From Calendula officinalis (lineage: Eukaryota; Streptophyta; Magnoliopsida; Asterales; Asteraceae): a DNA stretch of 64,000 nt. The stretch spans positions 10,107,501 through 10,171,500 of the forward strand of contig OY970822.1 in assembly GCA_963853835.1 (NCBI GenBank), read 5' to 3'. Shown piece by piece: positions 23,961-34,564 of the stretch (its first letter is position 1; each line of letters opens with the position of its first letter). The notes under the pieces are model-generated. The model did not search any database and had not been told where the DNA came from. It saw nothing but the letters and a program-made list of their open reading frames with translations. A program made the position numbers and the translations under genes.

Positions 23961-24086
23961 CAGGTTTGAGGACTGATTTTGGTGGGATGCGGACAGACAT
24001 GGAGGGTATGAACTTGCAACTTGCAGGTTTGAGGACTGATTTTGGTGGGATGCGGACATACATGGAGGGTATGAACTTGCAACTTC
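23961..24086 (+). repeat. 63-bp tandem duplication in Athila ORF3
   Basis: Units 23961-24023 and 24024-24086 are nearly identical and encode AGLRTDFGGMRTDMEGMNLQL twice in the coiled-coil-like tail, an in-frame duplication of 21 residues. Confidence 0.9.
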
Positions 24087-24277
24087 AAAGAAATTACTAT
24101 CAGGTCGAACGAGCCCAGTCATACCATCCTTGGCAAGCTACCGCAGCACCAGCCGAGGCTCAAGTCCCACTACCCTACTGGGGCCCGACTTCACCAGCTC
24201 CGCCGCCCTACTCGACATATGATGCCTGGTTTCAACAATATGACCCGACGTCGCCCCGCGATGGACGTGATCATTGA

Positions 24278-25804
24278 GCTTCCTGTTTGACTTTTAAACT
24301 ATCTTCGATTTGGTTGTACTTTTGGATTATTTCCTTTTAGCATCACTTTCGTACCTTTGTCTTTTGCATTATGTTTGTTGGAACTACTTTATCTTTTTAT
24401 GCTAGTGTTGGTTTTAGTTATGTTTGATAGAATGTGATGAGCTGAGGAACTGGATGGAAATGCTCGGAAAATGGATCATGCTTTTGGGATGATAACAATA
24501 CTTGACACACACAAATATCAAAATACCCTCAGGGAGTACCGTTCCCTTTTGCTTTTAACTTTTGGTTTTAATTTAATTTTATTTTTTTGTTGCATTGAGG
24601 GCAATGCAACGTTTTAAGTGTGGGCATGGGGAGTGGTATCCACCACTTGTTGTATCTTTTAGTAAATCATCTAAAAACACGAAAAAATCAGTTTAATCAG
24701 GAAATTTTTTTTAGACACATCTCAACCTTAGAAAACAATTTTTGGACAATAGAGTTCACTTTAAAGGGCAAAATTTTTCCTAGCTTTTATGTGTCAATTT
24801 TTGTGGCTTTTCGCCGATCTAATGATCTTTTTAACTCGTTAAGTAAACCACTTCCTAATTTGGAAAATTTAAAATATCTTGTAAGCCGATAAAAATTGCC
24901 TTTTAGAAAATTAAGATTAGCAAAGCTAGCTCCCGATGACATTAGGTTGGATTAAGAGCTTTTAGTTTACGTGAATAAATTGTTAAATAATAAACATAAA
25001 AGAAAAATTTGAGAATTGGTGAGAATATTCATCCGGCCTTGTGCTCCCGACAAGTACGCCTGAGGGGTCCTTCAAACCTAGCATTCTAAGGTCAACTGAT
25101 CTGGACATGTTGGTCGAAAGTCTTTTACGCGGGTTCACAATGTAAGCCGAGGTTCGAATCGATTCTTGAATAAATACCTAATTAAATATTTAGGGAGAAC
25201 AATTAGCCGACCTTGGGTTCCCGACAAGTAAGCTCGCGGGGTCCTTTAAACCTAGCATACTAAGGTCAACTGATCTGGATATGTTGGCTGAAAGTCTTTT
25301 ACGCGGGTGCTCAATGAAAGTTGTGGTTTTCTCTTCCAAACAAAATAAGTAAATAAATTAATAAACGTGCAAAGCATGTAATAAAAGAAATGAAAAATCA
25401 AATAAAATAAATAAACATGCAAAGCATGAAAAAATAAAGCAAATAAGCTGTGAAATGAATAAATAAACTAATTTTTCTTCTTTTAACCTAACTAATTGGG
25501 TAATTTTCATAAAGATGGTGTTTATAGGCTATGCAAGAATGAATGAGGATCTAAGTTAAAAGTAGTATACTTAGCATAGTTAAAAATTTGATTAGAATTG
25601 TGAAAAGTTAGCTAAATTCCTTACACAAACTTGGGCATAAAATATAGCGGAAAATTTTAACTGCTAAATGGACTAGGTTCTGAAAAATTGTTATGTTCTT
25701 TGAATAATTTGAGATTAAGTGTCACAGTATAAATTTATCTACCTGATTGAATATTTTTAATGATGATTTGCTTGAGGACAATCAAAGTTCAAGTGTGGGC
25801 ATGT
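24278..25804 (+). other. Athila 3' untranslated region
   Basis: AT-rich non-coding stretch. It includes two diverged direct repeats (period about 174 bp, starting near 25033 and 25207) with CCCGACAAGTA, CTAAGGTCAACTGATCTGGA and CTTTTACGCGGGT blocks. The last bases, AAGTGTGGGCATGT (25791-25804), are in the position of the polypurine tract. Confidence 0.7.
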
Positions 25805-27180
25805 TGATATTGGCAGATTTATACATACTTTTATCTGCCAAAATACCTATTTTTATATGTGTTTATCAAACAGAATATGATGTTATCACTCAAAATATAG
25901 TTTCCATTGTGTTTTGCAGGCTATAGAAGAAAACGTAACAAAAACGGGTCAAAACAGCACAAGAAACGAAGATTGCAGAAAAGCCAAGAATAGCGGCGCG
26001 ATCCTAGATCGCGACGCTATTTCTATCGCGATCTAATGAACGTGATTTTTTAGCCCTTAGCGATTTCGACGTTCTGTTTATGTACGAATTACCGAAAATA
26101 GCGACGTGATTGTAGATAGCGGCGCGATTTCCAGCGATCAGATAACTATTTAAATAAACCCGCAGATCTGAATTAAGGGACTTTTTGACCTAATTCGAAG
26201 GGCAGCCGAAAAACACCATTGGAGCACTCAAGATCGAGATTTCAAGCATACAACATTGGTTTTTTATCATCTTTGATTAATTCTATGTTTATGAATTCGA
26301 TTATTTACATTTGTTTGATGATTTTTAGCATGTCTATGTGCTAATCATCATTTATTCACTATGATTAGATGAAGTTAGGGTTTTAGGTTTGGATATTCTT
26401 AGGATTTTATGATGATTGTTTGAACGCTTGTATTGCTAATAAAGAACCTTTTCGTTAAACCTTTACATTTGCATTATTGAATCTGTTTGTTGCTTGATTG
26501 ATTAAAATATTGACATCGTTGAATTGATCTAGTAATTCCCCTGACTTTTCATACCTTTTGACCTAGTCAGCGACTCACTAGAAATAGGGGTCCGAGATTC
26601 GATACCAATAGCTTAGGTGAAACTAAAAGTCTGATCTTTAGAGAAGAAATTCCTAGGATTAGAAGGTCTCGGAAAGCCGGACCTAGTTAGAAATAACAAG
26701 AAGGAGTGTGAATTTAAACAGGTTTCTTGAGAAGAAATTCCTAGAGATCATATTAGATCCATTGTAAGGTTTTGAGAGAAATCTAGTTCCTTAAACTCCT
26801 AGAACATGAATTAAATCGGTACTTTAAAACCAAACCTATACCTGGACTGATTCGACTCATAGTGAATATATTCCTTAATATTTAAACACTCCCTTGTCGT
26901 TTTCAGTCGATTGTTCATTTTAAACAACCATTTTCAGTTTATTTATCTCGTTTGCAAATAAAAATGTTCCAAATGAAAACCCCCTTTTATTATTTGTTTA
27001 GTTTAATTAATTAATTTCATATTACATAATCAGCTTAATTGTTCCCTGTGGAGACGAATAAACCCGAATTTACTTACCTAAACTATATTGCTCACGATTA
27101 GGTCATACTTGCCTAAGAGTGTGGTAATTTAGGATAGGCGTATTTTAGGTGATTATTTTATAACTAGTATTATCACATCA
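25805..27180 (+). repeat. 3' LTR of the Athila-like element
   Basis: 1376 bp, TGATATTGG...TATCACATCA, followed directly by the target duplication ATGTC. Only two differences from the 5' LTR were seen. Confidence 0.95.
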
Positions 27181-27185
27181 ATGTC

Positions 27186-28557
27186 TTTAGGGAAAATAAT
27201 AAAGTTATATAATGATATCAAAATTTTCAATTAAATTAAAATAAATATTTAATACTTATAAAAAATATAGAAACTCTAAGATCTTTTAATGCATTTGGTA
27301 TGTATTTAGGAAACTCTAAGTACATTTAATACATGTTAACGTATGCCCCTAAGGCACACAATAGAAAAACACTTTAAAATATATAATATATATATATATA
27401 TATATGTTAAATATATATAATATATTGAAAGTTGATGTGGCAGTGGGGTACTTTTGAAATTGTGTTATAATTGCAATGATGTAAAAACAACTGCAAAGCT
27501 GATACGACACAACTGAAATCTGAATAATATTTTATGAATGTGGATGACCTAACCATGCATCAAAGGCTATATTATTTGAATATGATTATATTTATTAATA
27601 TATTAAACCATAAAAATTTAAATTACCATTATCACTACTCACCAATCACCATCATTAACACCAACGTTGCCCACAATGCAACATATCCAACCTATATGAC
27701 TAACAGTATAGTTTATAAATTTAGGTTCAGAAGTCCAACATCTTAGGGACTTTTATTTGCAAGTCCTTGAAGTTTATCGTTACACAGAGTTCAGTTTTAT
27801 TATAATAGCATAATGTCCAACAAAACTTTTACCCCAAATGAGCGCATACCAATCACACCAAGGCCTTTTAACTAAGACTAGTCAAGCCCAAGCCTGAACT
27901 CAAATTTACAAGCCCAAGTTATTGGTATTTCAATAGAGGAGAAAAGAAGTTAAGGAAATGAAAATTTAGTTAACATCTGTCTACACTCTACATAAAAACG
28001 AGATGATTTGAAAGATACAGAATAGCCGTTTGTTTCACGGGTTCAAATAAAATTTAATTAGATAACACGGCCAGGAAAAAAGAGTTTAGAAATACTTACG
28101 AAAATACCATTTAGGCAGCGTATATCAGAGTACTTAAAGATTCGATTTACCTAGGTAGCTTGAATATGGATCCTCTCCATTTACGATTTTACACGTAGTA
28201 TTTTTTAATTACAAAAGTGCCTTGGAATATATCGAGTTTCTCTAGTAAATAAACCGTAATAAAAAGGCCACATAATAGCAAATAAAGTATATATTTCTGT
28301 GATTTATGCCGTTCAGAAAATATTATTTTTGTGATTGGAATCACCAAAACCAGTTATCCTACATTCATGGGTCTTCCAATCTTCTCCATAGAAGGACAAT
28401 TAGACACTTTTTGCATATTGAAAACCCCTCTTGAATTCGATTTCGTTTCCTTCCCTTTTATCATATATCATAAATATCTTTCATGCATCTCCAACAATCT
28501 TTCTTAAAAATTGGTTCCAAAATGTTATAGATACCATAACATCATTTATGATAGACA
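27186..28557. other. Intergenic and TPK upstream region
   Basis: AT-rich host sequence between Athila and the TPK gene. An AT dinucleotide microsatellite lies at about 27378-27430. I see no gene. The bases before 28558 presumably include the TPK promoter and 5' UTR, but no TATA box can be assigned with confidence. Confidence 0.4.
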
Positions 28558-30281
28558 ATGGCTGAAGATGATGCAAAGGACGAAAAACTCAAAAGACGGA
28601 AACACCGATATAAAGGTCTTATTCCCATCAAAAAGAAGATTTTCCGCAAAAAACGAAAACCAGAAAATGATCCACCGCCACCAATCCCAGGAGGCAGTTT
28701 AAGGCGTGTCGCGTTGCTTTTAGGTGTTTACCTAACTATAGGCACGATTATCTTTTACCTTGCTCGGGACCACATGACGGGTAAAAAAACAAACGGAATC
28801 GTTGATTCCGTCTATTTTTGTGTTGTAACAATGACAACCGTCGGATACGGTGATATAATCCCGGAAACCGATCTTGCAAAGCTTTTGGCTTGTGTTTTCG
28901 TGTTAGTAGGCATGGGTCTCGGTGGTTTTGCTCTAAGTAAAGCCGCGGATTATATAGTCGAAAAGGAGTTGAATATGTTTGTTCAAGCCATACAAATTCA
29001 TGAAACATCTGAAAACCAACACCTCATCAAGGAGGCAAGCGATGAATCGTTTAAAGTAAAGTACAAGTTTCTTACCATCCTTTCATTTATATTCTTCCTT
29101 GTAGCAGTTGGAATTGTTTTCTTGATTCTAGTTGAAGACATGAGTATTATTGATGCTTTTTATTGTGTTGTTGTGACCATAACGACTTTGGGTTATGGGG
29201 ATAAGAGTTTTTCGAGCGAAGCAGGACGGTTATTTGCTATTGTGTGGATTTTAACTAGCACAATCTCGGTAGCACAATTGTTTGCGTATTTGGTTGAAAT
29301 ATGGACCGATAGAAAACAAAAACAGCTTGTCGATTGGGTGCTTAGTAGGAAAATGACAGTTCAAGATATTGAGCAAGCTGATCTTGACAACGATGATAGT
29401 GTGAGGTAAATTTCTATTCTTTTTTTTTTCTTTCTAATTAATAATGAGGCACCACTAGGCTAGGGGTGTTAACGAATCAAGCTTTTAACAAACTTAAGCA
29501 CGATATAGCCTATACGAACATTAAACAGTACTCGGCTAATCTCACATTCCGAGCCTAATAATTGAATACTCGGCTCGTTCTAAAGCTCGTATACTAGTCT
29601 CGATTCGAACGAGTCAGGCGATCTTAGCGAGCCGATTCTAATGGGCCGAACAAGTGTTGTATACAATAAGTACAACTGTACAAGTGTTGATATAATAAGT
29701 ACAAGAATATACATAAATTAATAGGGGTGTTAACAATTCGAGTAATTAACGAACTTTTCGAGTTTGTAAATTAGTTCATTTTAAAAATTATGGAATCATA
29801 AACAAGTGTCGAGCTCGAACACTATATAAATATCCGAGCTTTAGCACAATTTTATAAATTTATTCGAGCTCGAGTTGAGTAATTATTAAACGAGCCGATC
29901 ACAAATTTCATGATATTCGACTCGACCCGGATCAGTAACACCCCTAGGTACTACTTAAGTCTTGTAGCCTGTGTTATAGGGGTTTGGTGTTGCCTACATG
30001 CCTATGGCCTAAGGTCATGGGTTCAAGTCCCGCTACGAGCAAAATTGGGATAGATTTAAAATACGTTAATAAAAATTAATAACGAGGTACTAGACTTGAT
30101 TTTATGGTGAATTTTGTGGTGCAGTCCTGCAGAATACGTAGTGTATAAGTTGAAAGAGATGGGGTTGGTCAACGACCAACTTATCATGAGTGTGATGGAA
30201 GGATTCAAGACTTTGGATGTTGATAACTCGGGAACATTGACGACAGAAGATTTATCAAACGCTTCCAAACGAGTGAAATAG
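28558..30281 (+). CDS. TPK1: Two-pore K+ channel, TPK1-like (2 exons)
   Basis: CDS is join(28558..29405, 30125..30281), 334 aa; donor AG|GTAAAT and acceptor GTGCAG|TCC restore the frame. TPK channels are tonoplast K+ channels gated by Ca2+ and 14-3-3 proteins. Two pore loops are seen, TTVGYGD (residues 93-99) and TTLGYGD (209-215), both with the K+ selectivity filter GYGD. Four hydrophobic segments lie near 49-68, 105-126, 170-192 and 224-246. The intron splits the first of two EF-hands; loops are D275-E286 (DLDNDDSVSPAE) and D314-D325 (DVDNSGTLTTED), with the acidic ligands present. The basic N-terminus (KRRKHRYKG) lacks an RSXSXP-type 14-3-3 site as found in Arabidopsis TPK1. The length matches the family and I see no break. 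Identity as a TPK is firm; the paralogue number is inferred. The 719-bp intron is filled with transposon debris. Confidence 0.93.
29461..29946. mobile_element. hAT-like MITE debris in the TPK intron
   Basis: Begins TAGGGGTGTTAACG and ends CAGTAACACCCCTA, with a second TAGGGGTGTTAAC start at 29722. Subterminal GAGCTCGA and GAGCCGA motifs resemble common AGGGGTGTTAAC plant MITEs. No matching 8-bp duplication was found, so two overlapping or nested decayed copies are likely. Confidence 0.5.
29960..30085 (+). mobile_element. SINE-like, tRNA-derived fragment in the TPK intron
   Basis: Contains a Pol III B-box match GGTTCAAGTCC (30020-30030) in a tRNA-like context followed by an A/T-rich tail. Related sequences ATTAATAA(T/C)GAGG lie at 29439 and 30077, a possible decayed target duplication, but the ends are not certain. 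Confidence 0.45.
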
Positions 30282-30352
30282 AGCTCACATGTAATTAGTT
30301 GCAATTCTTAGGAAAAATAGTATCGTTTTGTATATTACGGAGTAATTGATAA

Positions 30353-30971
30353 TGTCAGGATCGATTAACTATAGACAAGTTAATAAACACCTTAGATCTA
30401 ATTGATAATAGAAGTTGCAGCGGATCAACACTATATCAATGTATTAAGAACTATGAACTGTAAGAATAATATGTAAGAATATTAAGAACACAGATTCACA
30501 AAAAGCTTCAATGTATATTATCAAGTTAACAATACACACGTACGTTTACAATTCGTAAGGAACTATATATAATAGTCCTTGAAGCTAAACTATTTACCCT
30601 AGTTATTCTAGGATACGATTTACATCTAATTATAAACGATATACATTGATTTACATTCTATAACTATCTCTGCGAAGATCTCGGACTTGATATGTTCCAT
30701 AAACGCGTATCAGTAGTAAAACCAATCACCAGTAGTAAATAAGTAACATCAGTAGTAAACTTGGTGATCAGTAGTAAGTCCATAATCATCGTCAGTAGTA
30801 ACTACAATGATCAGTAGTATCTTCAATCTTTGTATGATCAGTAGTAACTAAGTTATAGATAACACCAGCATCAACTTCATCAGTAGTAAATGTTTCTGCC
30901 CCATCAGTAATAAACATAATTATCACTAACTGCAGCATCAGTACTAAGTTGATCTGTGATTTGCTCTAACA
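30353..30971 (-). repeat. 3' LTR of the SIRE-like element
   Basis: 619 bp, plus-strand ends TGTCAGGATCG and TTGCTCTAACA. It carries eight exact CAGTAGTA motifs within about 230 bp (30709-30900). The polypurine tract TTTAGGGGGAGAT is read on the minus strand just inside (30984-30972). Confidence 0.95.
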
Positions 30972-31007
30972 ATCTCCCCCTAAACTTATTGATTATCCTT
31001 TAATCAA

Positions 31008-34000
31008 TCAAGTTTTCTTCTGTTCTTCTTCTTCTTTCTTTCTTCTTTCTAATGTTCTTTGATTTTGTTGAAGTCTTTGTTCAATTATGTATTTGCTGTT
31101 CTTCTTGGTAAAGTAATTCAATTTATTTTGGAACATAACTGCATCAAAGGGCTTCATTAGAGTGTTGATGAATATCTGATACATTTCCTTTTCTGAGTGA
31201 GGATATTCTCTTTCATATAAGTACAACTCACAATTTTTACTTGATCTTTCAAAGAAATACATATTGCAAGTTGGGAGAACATTCCATGCATACACATTTT
31301 CTGGATTTGTAAATAACTTTGGATAGTTATCTGGATAAAAAGCTGCATCAATCATTCTTGTTAAGTATCCAGCTCCAGATTCTTTCCAAGATTTCTTTGA
31401 CATTCTCGGTTTTCCAATGATCAGAAGTTTAATCACATCACTTCTTGTACAGGATCTGATCAAAGGTAACCATCCAGTAAACTTTTGAATGATTTTGTCT
31501 TCCCTTACAACTAATAGAACATTATTGGGCAAGACTTTCCAGTTTAGTATAGGATTATTTTGAAGTGGAGCAACAGGTACTTCAAGAACAGGTATAATTT
31601 CTTCTTGTTTTGCTTTCTTTTGAAAACTCTGTTCTTGAGCTTCATTCTTTCTTTTCTTTGTCTGAGAAGATGAGGATTCACCAATAGTAGACACACTACC
31701 AGCTTTGAGCAAATTTAAGCTGATTGGTACTAAAGTTTTGGCTTTGGCTTTCTTTGATTCTTCAGCTTCTTGTTCAGCCAAGTCTCTTTTCTTTGCAGTG
31801 CAGTATTTTTCAATTATGTTCATCATCTTCATTCTTCCAAAAGATTTTGCACTGTGACCCTTTGTCTTTAGAAAGTCTATCATAAGAGACTTCTGTTCAA
31901 ATATATCATCTGGTAAATCACCTTTTGTTCTTTTGCATTCTGCTACAAGATCTTCTAGACAGTTTAGATGTTCTTCTTCTACTTTTCTAAACCTTTTGAA
32001 CTCTGATTCTTGGGCTTCTATCTGAACATCTTTAATTTGAACAGGTAATTTAACAGGAATTTCTCTTTGATTTTTCTTCTTTTCAAGAGCTTGATATTTA
32101 GCTACTTTCTCCCAATATCTTTTATTCTTCACCTTCCATTTATCTTGTTTATCAGCTCTCACCAGATTAATCTTGTTTACCATGTAATGACCAAGAGCTC
32201 TGTTAGGGTAATCTTCATCATATACTTCTTTACCCTTTCCAATATGTGCTGTAGGTGGAGGTGGAATATACTTCATGTCTGGCACTCCTCTTATTATAAC
32301 AGAAGGAGAAAATGTTCTAAGTTCATTTTGTTGAAGTATTTTTGGATGTGGAGGAAGTGAGCATTCATCAACCTCAAACCAATTCACATTATCATCAATG
32401 TCAGGTATGATAAGTGGTTGATCAGGTGTTGGTGGTTTGGTAATGATGACATGTCTTCTAGCATCAATGAGTTCAGGAAATTGTAGTTCTTCCTCATCAG
32501 TAGTAACCAGAGTAGTTACTACTGGTGTTATTTCAGGAGTTACTACTGATAGGGCATCAGTAGTGTTTAGTTCAGTTAATTCCTCTTCTTGACTTACTAC
32601 TGCTATATCATCAGTAGTAGGAGTTACTACTGGTATCTCTGTTTCAACTTGTTCTTCCATAGCAGTAGTAATGGGCTCATCTTCTGTAATCATCATCTCT
32701 GGGCCTTCATCAACTTCTGTTTCTTTTAAATTCAAGAGGGAGGAAGCTGCTGCTGCAATAGATTCATCAATCATTGTCTGTATGTTGTCCTTCTCCCCCT
32801 TAGTGAGCTCAACTGGAGGAGCCTCACTATCATCAATCTTCTTTTTCAATTTTCTGATAAGCTTTGATTGTTGATGAAGCCTAAGTTCATATTGTCTCAT
32901 TCTTTTGTTGATGATATTGACATTTCTTTTCATAGCAGCCATAGTTTTTCCTTGATTTGTTTGGTAATAAAGACAATCTTGTACAGTGGATTCCAAGGAA
33001 TCCACTTTAGCCGTCAATTGTTGGATTTTAATACTGCCCTCACTCCATCTAGCAAGATCATCGGGCTTACTAACAGGTACATTGGTTTTAAGGTTTTCCT
33101 TCCTTTCCATCAATTCCACAGATCTGCCCTCATCACTGCTTGGTGATTCATTGGGTCTTTTAGACATTCTCTTCTTCCTAGAAGAAGCAGAGATGCCCCC
33201 CCTTGTGGTTTCTTGGCACCGGGGTCCTTTGAGTAATTCCTCAAAAGAGTCATCACTCAAAGTTGCCGAGGTTTGGGTCCTAATGATGTTTTCACTGTCC
33301 TGTGCACCCACCTTTGGGGCATCAGTAGTGAAAGCCCTCCCCTCATGTCCTCTCTCCTCCTTGGAGGACAACTCTTTGAGTCTGGGGTGTGACTCGATTT
33401 GTCCCCTGGTGTCCTTTAAAGATTTCTTTCTTTTATAGATTGTGGATATATTTTTGGTTTTGTCTGGTAGGTCTTCCACAGAGTGAAGAGTAGCACTCTG
33501 CAGATTTATATCAAGTTCCTGGGACACATTCAGGACTTCTGTTTGAGTTGGTGATTGAGTGGCTATATGGGGTGGTGTTTGGGCTGTATGTGGGGGTGAT
33601 GGAGTGGGTTGAGGTTCAACTTGGGTTGTAGCAATGGTTGAACCTTCTCCAATGTTGGGTTGATCTTTGATCATGTTTGGAAACAAAGGGGTTTCCTTCC
33701 CTGAAAATTTAAATTGTTTTCTCATATTTGAGAAAACTTTCTTGTTCAACTCAGGTAATACAAAAATGTTTTTAGGAGTTGACAAGTTTTGTAATTCACA
33801 GTTTATGATATGTTGTAGAAATCTGGGATACATTAAAAATTTAGAAGAACTAAGATTTCCCAACATACCATCAAAAATCATATTAGAAAAATTGAATACT
33901 TGGTCTGTGCATAAACATACAACAGCAGATGCTATTGCCTTGTTAAACTCATTCCAAGTACTTCTTTTAGGAGAAATACAATGCTGAATGGTATGAACCA

Positions 34001-34433
34001 GAAATTTCCATTGTGGGGATAGAAGGCCTTTTTGAAAAGTTACAATATTAAGTCTGCCTTCATACCCCATTTTATTTAAAGTATCAGCAATGTATTCCTT
34101 AGGAAGAGTATACATACCTGAATCATCATGAAGTTGTAGATGATGTCTGATTGATTGTTCAGATACAGTGATGTACTTTCCATCTACTTTCGATTTTATC
34201 ATTGATGATGTGGTTCCTTCTGTTCGCTCAGCATTGGTCCAGAAATCCACCAAGTGCTGTTGATATGCCTTCGGCTTTACAGTTAAGGCAAACTGTATAT
34301 ACGAATTTCTCAAGAATTTTACGATTGGACGGAAATCTTTTGTTCCGTCGGGATTCTTTAAAAATGCAACCATGTTGTGAAATTCTGAGTATTTAAGATC
34401 GGTTTGCACATCGAGAGTTTGTAAAGTTGCCAT
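31008..34433 (-). CDS. SIRE-like ORF3, 1141 aa, unknown function
   Basis: Intact frame from ATG 34433 (MATLQTLDVQ) to TGA at 31010-31008, ending 36 bp before the 3' LTR, the place where SIRE elements carry an env-like gene. Residues 1-230 form the most protein-like part (FRPIVKFLRNSYIQFAL, HLVDFWTNAERTEG, EQSIRHHLQLHDDSGMY). Then come a P/T/Q-rich stretch, a basic patch SSRKKRMSKRPNESPSSDEG, a coiled-coil-like segment near 480-550 (QQLTAKVDSLESTV...), an acidic T/V/E-rich part with NTTD and SVVT units, K/E-rich coiled coils, a second globular-looking part near 1000-1090, and a charged tail RRKKEEEEQKKT. I see no signal peptide or membrane helix, so an envelope role is not supported by sequence. 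Similar proteins occur with SIRE elements in Asteraceae (recollection, not a search). Confidence 0.85.
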   Translation of the reverse strand: MATLQTLDVQTDLKYSEFHNMVAFLKNPDGTKDFRPIVKFLRNSYIQFALTVKPKAYQQHLVDFWTNAERTEGTTSSMIKSKVDGKYITVSEQSIRHHLQLHDDSGMYTLPKEYIADTLNKMGYEGRLNIVTFQKGLLSPQWKFLVHTIQHCISPKRSTWNEFNKAIASAVVCLCTDQVFNFSNMIFDGMLGNLSSSKFLMYPRFLQHIINCELQNLSTPKNIFVLPELNKKVFSNMRKQFKFSGKETPLFPNMIKDQPNIGEGSTIATTQVEPQPTPSPPHTAQTPPHIATQSPTQTEVLNVSQELDINLQSATLHSVEDLPDKTKNISTIYKRKKSLKDTRGQIESHPRLKELSSKEERGHEGRAFTTDAPKVGAQDSENIIRTQTSATLSDDSFEELLKGPRCQETTRGGISASSRKKRMSKRPNESPSSDEGRSVELMERKENLKTNVPVSKPDDLARWSEGSIKIQQLTAKVDSLESTVQDCLYYQTNQGKTMAAMKRNVNIINKRMRQYELRLHQQSKLIRKLKKKIDDSEAPPVELTKGEKDNIQTMIDESIAAAASSLLNLKETEVDEGPEMMITEDEPITTAMEEQVETEIPVVTPTTDDIAVVSQEEELTELNTTDALSVVTPEITPVVTTLVTTDEEELQFPELIDARRHVIITKPPTPDQPLIIPDIDDNVNWFEVDECSLPPHPKILQQNELRTFSPSVIIRGVPDMKYIPPPPTAHIGKGKEVYDEDYPNRALGHYMVNKINLVRADKQDKWKVKNKRYWEKVAKYQALEKKKNQREIPVKLPVQIKDVQIEAQESEFKRFRKVEEEHLNCLEDLVAECKRTKGDLPDDIFEQKSLMIDFLKTKGHSAKSFGRMKMMNIIEKYCTAKKRDLAEQEAEESKKAKAKTLVPISLNLLKAGSVSTIGESSSSQTKKRKNEAQEQSFQKKAKQEEIIPVLEVPVAPLQNNPILNWKVLPNNVLLVVREDKIIQKFTGWLPLIRSCTRSDVIKLLIIGKPRMSKKSWKESGAGYLTRMIDAAFYPDNYPKLFTNPENVYAWNVLPTCNMYFFERSSKNCELYLYEREYPHSEKEMYQIFINTLMKPFDAVMFQNKLNYFTKKNSKYIIEQRLQQNQRTLERRKKEEEEQKKT

Positions 34434-34553
34434 TGTTTTTAAGTTTTTGCAAGAATTTTGTTAGTGATGAAGAGTTTTTGATCGTAAACTAGGGTTTATC
34501 GAGAGGTGTTTAGAGAATCGAAGTGAAGATAATGCTAAATTAATCATCTGCCG

Positions 34554-34564
34554 CCTTTTATATC
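34554..34564 (-). promoter_or_regulatory. TATA-like box upstream of SIRE ORF3
   Basis: GATATAAAAGG on the minus strand, about 120 bp before the ORF3 ATG. The same GATATAAAAGGCGGCAG stands 137 bp before the ORF3 start in the second copy (60705). Just upstream both copies also have a splice-acceptor-like TTTTGCAGGTT, so ORF3 could be made from its own promoter or a spliced RNA. Confidence 0.5.

Larger units (their letters stand above)
21939..24277 (+). pseudogene. Athila third ORF (env position), spliced and broken
   Basis: A four-codon first exon (ATG GCG CCT AAG, 21939-21950) is followed by a GT...AG intron 21951-22626 that joins in frame to GCG AGG CCT at 22627, giving an N-terminus MAPKARPTRASSSRTSSSR. 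The protein continues with an acidic stretch, then a region of the retroelement-associated 'plant transposon protein' kind (VIFTCNAWEVAL, FVGGQYITRLANAAMP). It ends in a coiled-coil-like segment containing a 21-residue duplication. No signal peptide or membrane segment is apparent, so 'env-like' rests on position only. The frame is interrupted by an in-frame TGA at 23389-23391 and by a one-base shift between about 23720 and 23769, where the tail continues in another frame to 24277. The role in Athila is unknown; the splice prediction is mine. Confidence 0.7.
14433..27180 (+). mobile_element. Ty3/gypsy Athila-like LTR retrotransposon, young
   Basis: A 12.7-kb element with 1376-bp LTRs of equal length and a 5-bp duplication ATGTC (14428-14432 and 27181-27185). 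I saw only two differences between the LTRs (14653 versus 26025, and 15387 versus 26759), so insertion is recent. Order: 5' LTR, tRNA-Asp-type primer site, gag-pol as one open frame, spacer with a spliced third ORF (broken), long AT-rich 3' region with tandem repeats, polypurine-like tract, 3' LTR. The LVDMLAGMPNYGKF block, the DLGASISLMP protease and the GWRVCIDYRRVNEATRKDHF RT start are characteristic of Athila. Confidence 0.95.

Noticed and set aside
22420..25335. CRISPR-like direct repeats
   Set aside because: Repeats are few, of differing type and inside a plant retrotransposon; there is no spacer regularity.
29453..29954. 8-bp target duplication for the hAT-like sequence in the TPK intron
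   Set aside because: Flanks CACTAGGC and GGTACTAC do not match, so no clean insertion can be claimed.
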